The notes under the pieces were generated by a model that was given only the letters and a program-made list of their open reading frames with translations, was not told where the DNA came from and searched no databases. Source: Tepidimonas sediminis (GTDB lineage Bacteria > Pseudomonadota > Gammaproteobacteria > Burkholderiales > Burkholderiaceae_C). Taken from it: a stretch of 64,000 nt of DNA. This document shows, one piece after another, positions 62,089 to 64,000 of this stretch (the first letter of the stretch is position 1; each line of letters starts with the position of its first letter). Both the position numbers and the translations under genes were made by a program. The stretch is from positions 22,215 to 86,214 of the forward strand of contig NZ_VJND01000013.1 of NCBI RefSeq assembly GCF_007556605.1, in the 5' to 3' direction.

Positions 62089-62790
62089 TCAGGCAGCCGG
62101 GCCGATGGTGAGGTGCACCTCGCCGACGCCGTCGATGCGGCCGTGCAGCTGGTCACCCGGCACCACCGGGCCGACGCCCTCCGGCGTGCCGGTGTAGATG
62201 ACGTCGCCCGGCTGCAGATGGTAGAACTGCGACAGATCGGCGATCAGCTCGGGCACGCTCCAGATCAGGTCCGCAAGGTCCGCGCGCTGGCGCAGCGCGC
62301 CGTTGACCTCCAGCGTGATGGCGCCGCGATTCAGCGCCACGCCCGGCATCGGCGTCACCTCGCCGCACACCGCGGAGCCTTCGACGTCCTTGCCCAGGCA
62401 CCACGGGTGGCCCTTGTCGCGCAGGCGCAGCTGCACGTCGCGCCGCGTCATGTCCAGCCCCGCGGCGTAGCCGTAAACGAGCTCGTGCGCGCGCTCCAGC
62501 GGCACCTGAAAGCCCTCCCGGCCCAGCACGACGACCAGCTCCATCTCGTGGTGGAAGTCGGCGGTGCCGGGCGGGTACGGCAGCGTGGCGCCGCCGGGCA
62601 GCAGGTGCACCGGTGACTTGGTGAAGTAGAACGGCCGCGCGCTGGCCTTGTCGACGGTGACGCCCATCTCGCGCGCGTGGGCGTGGTAGTTGCGGCCGAC
62701 GAAGAACAGCCGGTACACCGGCAGGCGCAAGGGGCTGCCGCGCTGGGGCAGCGAGGCGGGTTCGGGCGGGGTCCAGAGGAAGGTGGTCAT
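62089..62790 (-). CDS. nagK: Fumarylpyruvate hydrolase-type FAH family protein
   Basis: A 233-residue fumarylacetoacetate hydrolase-fold enzyme. The metal-binding carboxylates are in HHEMELVVVLG and DVEGSAVCGEV. The family motif YTGTPEGVGPVVPGD is near the C-terminus, and VGRNYHAHAREMG near the N-terminus. Next to gentisate dioxygenase it most likely splits fumarylpyruvate into fumarate and pyruvate. The maleylpyruvate isomerase that would act between them is not in the window. TATCCT ends seven bases before the ATG. Confidence 0.87.
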   Translation of the reverse strand: MTTFLWTPPEPASLPQRGSPLRLPVYRLFFVGRNYHAHAREMGVTVDKASARPFYFTKSPVHLLPGGATLPYPPGTADFHHEMELVVVLGREGFQVPLERAHELVYGYAAGLDMTRRDVQLRLRDKGHPWCLGKDVEGSAVCGEVTPMPGVALNRGAITLEVNGALRQRADLADLIWSVPELIADLSQFYHLQPGDVIYTGTPEGVGPVVPGDQLHGRIDGVGEVHLTIGPAA

Positions 62791-62839
62791 GGCGGGCAGG
62801 ATAACAGGGAGTGAAGGAAGCCCCGGCGGGGGCGCGGCG

Positions 62840-63955
62840 TCAGGCCGAGCCGTCGGCCAGGGCGTCGAGCTCGGGCCGTGCGGGGTCGGGGCGCACCTCG
62901 TACAGGCCGAGCTTGCGGTGCAGCGGGCCCTCGTCGGCGATGAACAGGAACGCCGGCTCGTGGGCCGAGCGGTTGTGCAGCACGGCCGGCGTGTAGCCGG
63001 GCACGACGCAGGTGTCGGCTTCCTCCAGCTCGAACGCCGCGGCGGCGAAGGCGGCGCCGGCGGGCGGCTCCACCTGCACGGTGGCGCCGCCCTCGATGAC
63101 GTGCAGCACCTGCGCCGGCGAGCGCGCCGGCAGCGCCAGCGTCTGCCCCGGGCGCAGCATCAGCGCGTGAAAGCCGAGGATGGCCTGCGCGTCCGCGCCG
63201 GTGACCGGGTTGACGTAGGTGACCTGCACCGCCTCCAGCGCGGGCTGGTCGGCCGCGAGGCTGCGCAGCGCGGCGCGCACCTCCTGCCACGGGTAGCGCA
63301 GCAGCGGGTGGCGCGCGGCACGCCCGCGCGGGGGGGTGAACAGCGGCTGCGGCGCCACACCGGCGCGCACGTGCGCGCGCTCGCCGTGGTGGGGATGGGT
63401 GGCCTGGCGCGCGCCGGCCTCGTGGTAGCTGGCCTCCAGCGCCACCACCAGCGGCAGGTCCAGCACGTCCAGCCACACCACCGGCTCGGTGCCGTCGTGG
63501 CCGTGCTCGTGCCACAGGCCGGTGGGCGTCAGGATCAGGTCGCCGCGCTGCATCGGGCAGCGCTCGCCGTCCACCGCGGTCCAGGCGCCCTCGCCGCGCA
63601 CCACCATGCGCACCGCGTTGGGGGTGTGGCGGTGGCTCGGCGCCCATTCGCCCGGCAGCAGCAGCTGCATGCCGAGGTAGATCGCCGGGCTGGCCTGCAG
63701 CGCCTGCGGCCCGTGGCCGGGGTTGGCCAGCACCAGCACGCGGCGCTCGGCCTTCTCGATCGGCGTCAGATCGCCGGCGCGCCGCAGCAGCGGCTCGAGG
63801 TCGCGCCAGGCCCAGTGCGCGGGCCGGGTGCGCTGCGCCGGCCGCTGCGGCGGCAGCAGCGCGCGCAGGCTGGGCCACAACGGCACCAGGTGGCGCGCCT
63901 GCAGCGCGGCCCGGTAGTCGGCGGGCAGTTCGTCCAGGGTTCCAAGGGTATCCAT
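62840..63955 (-). CDS. nagI: Gentisate 1,2-dioxygenase
   Basis: A 371-residue bicupin iron dioxygenase that opens the gentisate ring to maleylpyruvate. The N-terminal cupin has the metal-binding HRHTPNAVRMVVRGEGAWT and GDLILTPTGLWHEHGHDG. The C-terminal half has GFHALMLRPGQT, the second cupin. The start follows a GAGGAG ribosome-binding site. With the FAH gene 49 bases downstream it forms part of the gentisate pathway for salicylate, 3-hydroxybenzoate or naphthalene breakdown. Confidence 0.92.
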   Translation of the reverse strand: MDTLGTLDELPADYRAALQARHLVPLWPSLRALLPPQRPAQRTRPAHWAWRDLEPLLRRAGDLTPIEKAERRVLVLANPGHGPQALQASPAIYLGMQLLLPGEWAPSHRHTPNAVRMVVRGEGAWTAVDGERCPMQRGDLILTPTGLWHEHGHDGTEPVVWLDVLDLPLVVALEASYHEAGARQATHPHHGERAHVRAGVAPQPLFTPPRGRAARHPLLRYPWQEVRAALRSLAADQPALEAVQVTYVNPVTGADAQAILGFHALMLRPGQTLALPARSPAQVLHVIEGGATVQVEPPAGAAFAAAAFELEEADTCVVPGYTPAVLHNRSAHEPAFLFIADEGPLHRKLGLYEVRPDPARPELDALADGSA

Positions 63956-64000
63956 GAAGGGAGGCTCCTCGTGCGGGGGTGGGAGGTGGGGGGGCGGCGG

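Overview
This window is a very GC-rich, gene-dense stretch of a Gram-negative chromosome. The gene complement and protein flavour point to a betaproteobacterium of the order Burkholderiales, Comamonadaceae or Tepidimonas/Leptothrix-like. The clues are the nine-gene atp operon, Burkholderiales-type trimeric porins, GTP-dependent PEP carboxykinase, acetoacetyl-CoA synthetase, the lplT/alr pair and the ybeD-lipB-lipA run. The genus is inference only. I see no rRNA, tRNA, CRISPR array or insertion sequence. Most of the window is core chromosome; the best candidates for transferred genes are a VapBC pair and one AAA-ATPase/nuclease gene.

Layout. 1-8.1 kb: the complete ATP synthase operon atpIBEFHAGDC on the minus strand, followed by a YheT-like hydrolase cut by the left edge. 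8.2-10.2 kb: ybeD-lipB-lipA (lipoate synthesis). 10.2-15 kb: a Lap-type biofilm module. It has a TolC-type outer-membrane channel fused to an OmpA peptidoglycan-binding domain, diverging from a LapG-like periplasmic protease and a LapD-like inside-out c-di-GMP receptor with degenerate GGDEF and EAL domains. The LapA-type adhesin substrate and the ABC/adaptor parts are not here. 15-17.6 kb: LplT-like transporter and alanine racemase. 17.6-24.2 kb: an export module of RND adaptor, RND pump, DUF2892 membrane protein and SLAC1/TDT-type channel, then a TauE/SafE-type carrier, possibly acting on sulfite or related sulfur anions. 24.3-31.9 kb: an unknown small protein, GMC oxidoreductase, mini flagellar-rod-like protein, pyrimidine-type permease, acetoacetyl-CoA synthetase, HDOD protein and flavin reductase. 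31.9-37.5 kb: D-amino-acid dehydrogenase diverging from an ArgP-type LysR regulator, an HD-GYP phosphodiesterase, a metallophosphoesterase and a second LysR regulator. 37.6-51.5 kb: pckG, murU-like and pepP genes, a Lon-related protease, a solitary calcium-repeat protein, a UPF0149/SEC-C protein, a tightly overlapping thiL-nudix-pgpA-pncC operon, rpe and vapBC. 51.6-57.3 kb: a chemoreceptor with a C-terminal Cache domain, a DUF1640-like mini protein coupled to an MFS carrier, and the AAA/PD-(D/E)XK protein. 57.4-64 kb: two tandem porins, a DacB-type carboxypeptidase, a degenerate GGDEF protein and two gentisate-pathway enzymes.

Regulatory sequence is unusually readable. About fifteen genes have a -10-like hexamer ending 6-8 bases before the start codon and no Shine-Dalgarno sequence, which suggests widespread leaderless mRNAs. 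Both porin promoters and one membrane-protein promoter carry a shared GGG-N4-CCCTA box where the -35 element should be. The lapE and pckG promoters share a near-identical 22-bp element around the -10. A c-di-GMP theme (LapD/LapG, HD-GYP, two degenerate GGDEF proteins) recurs through the window.
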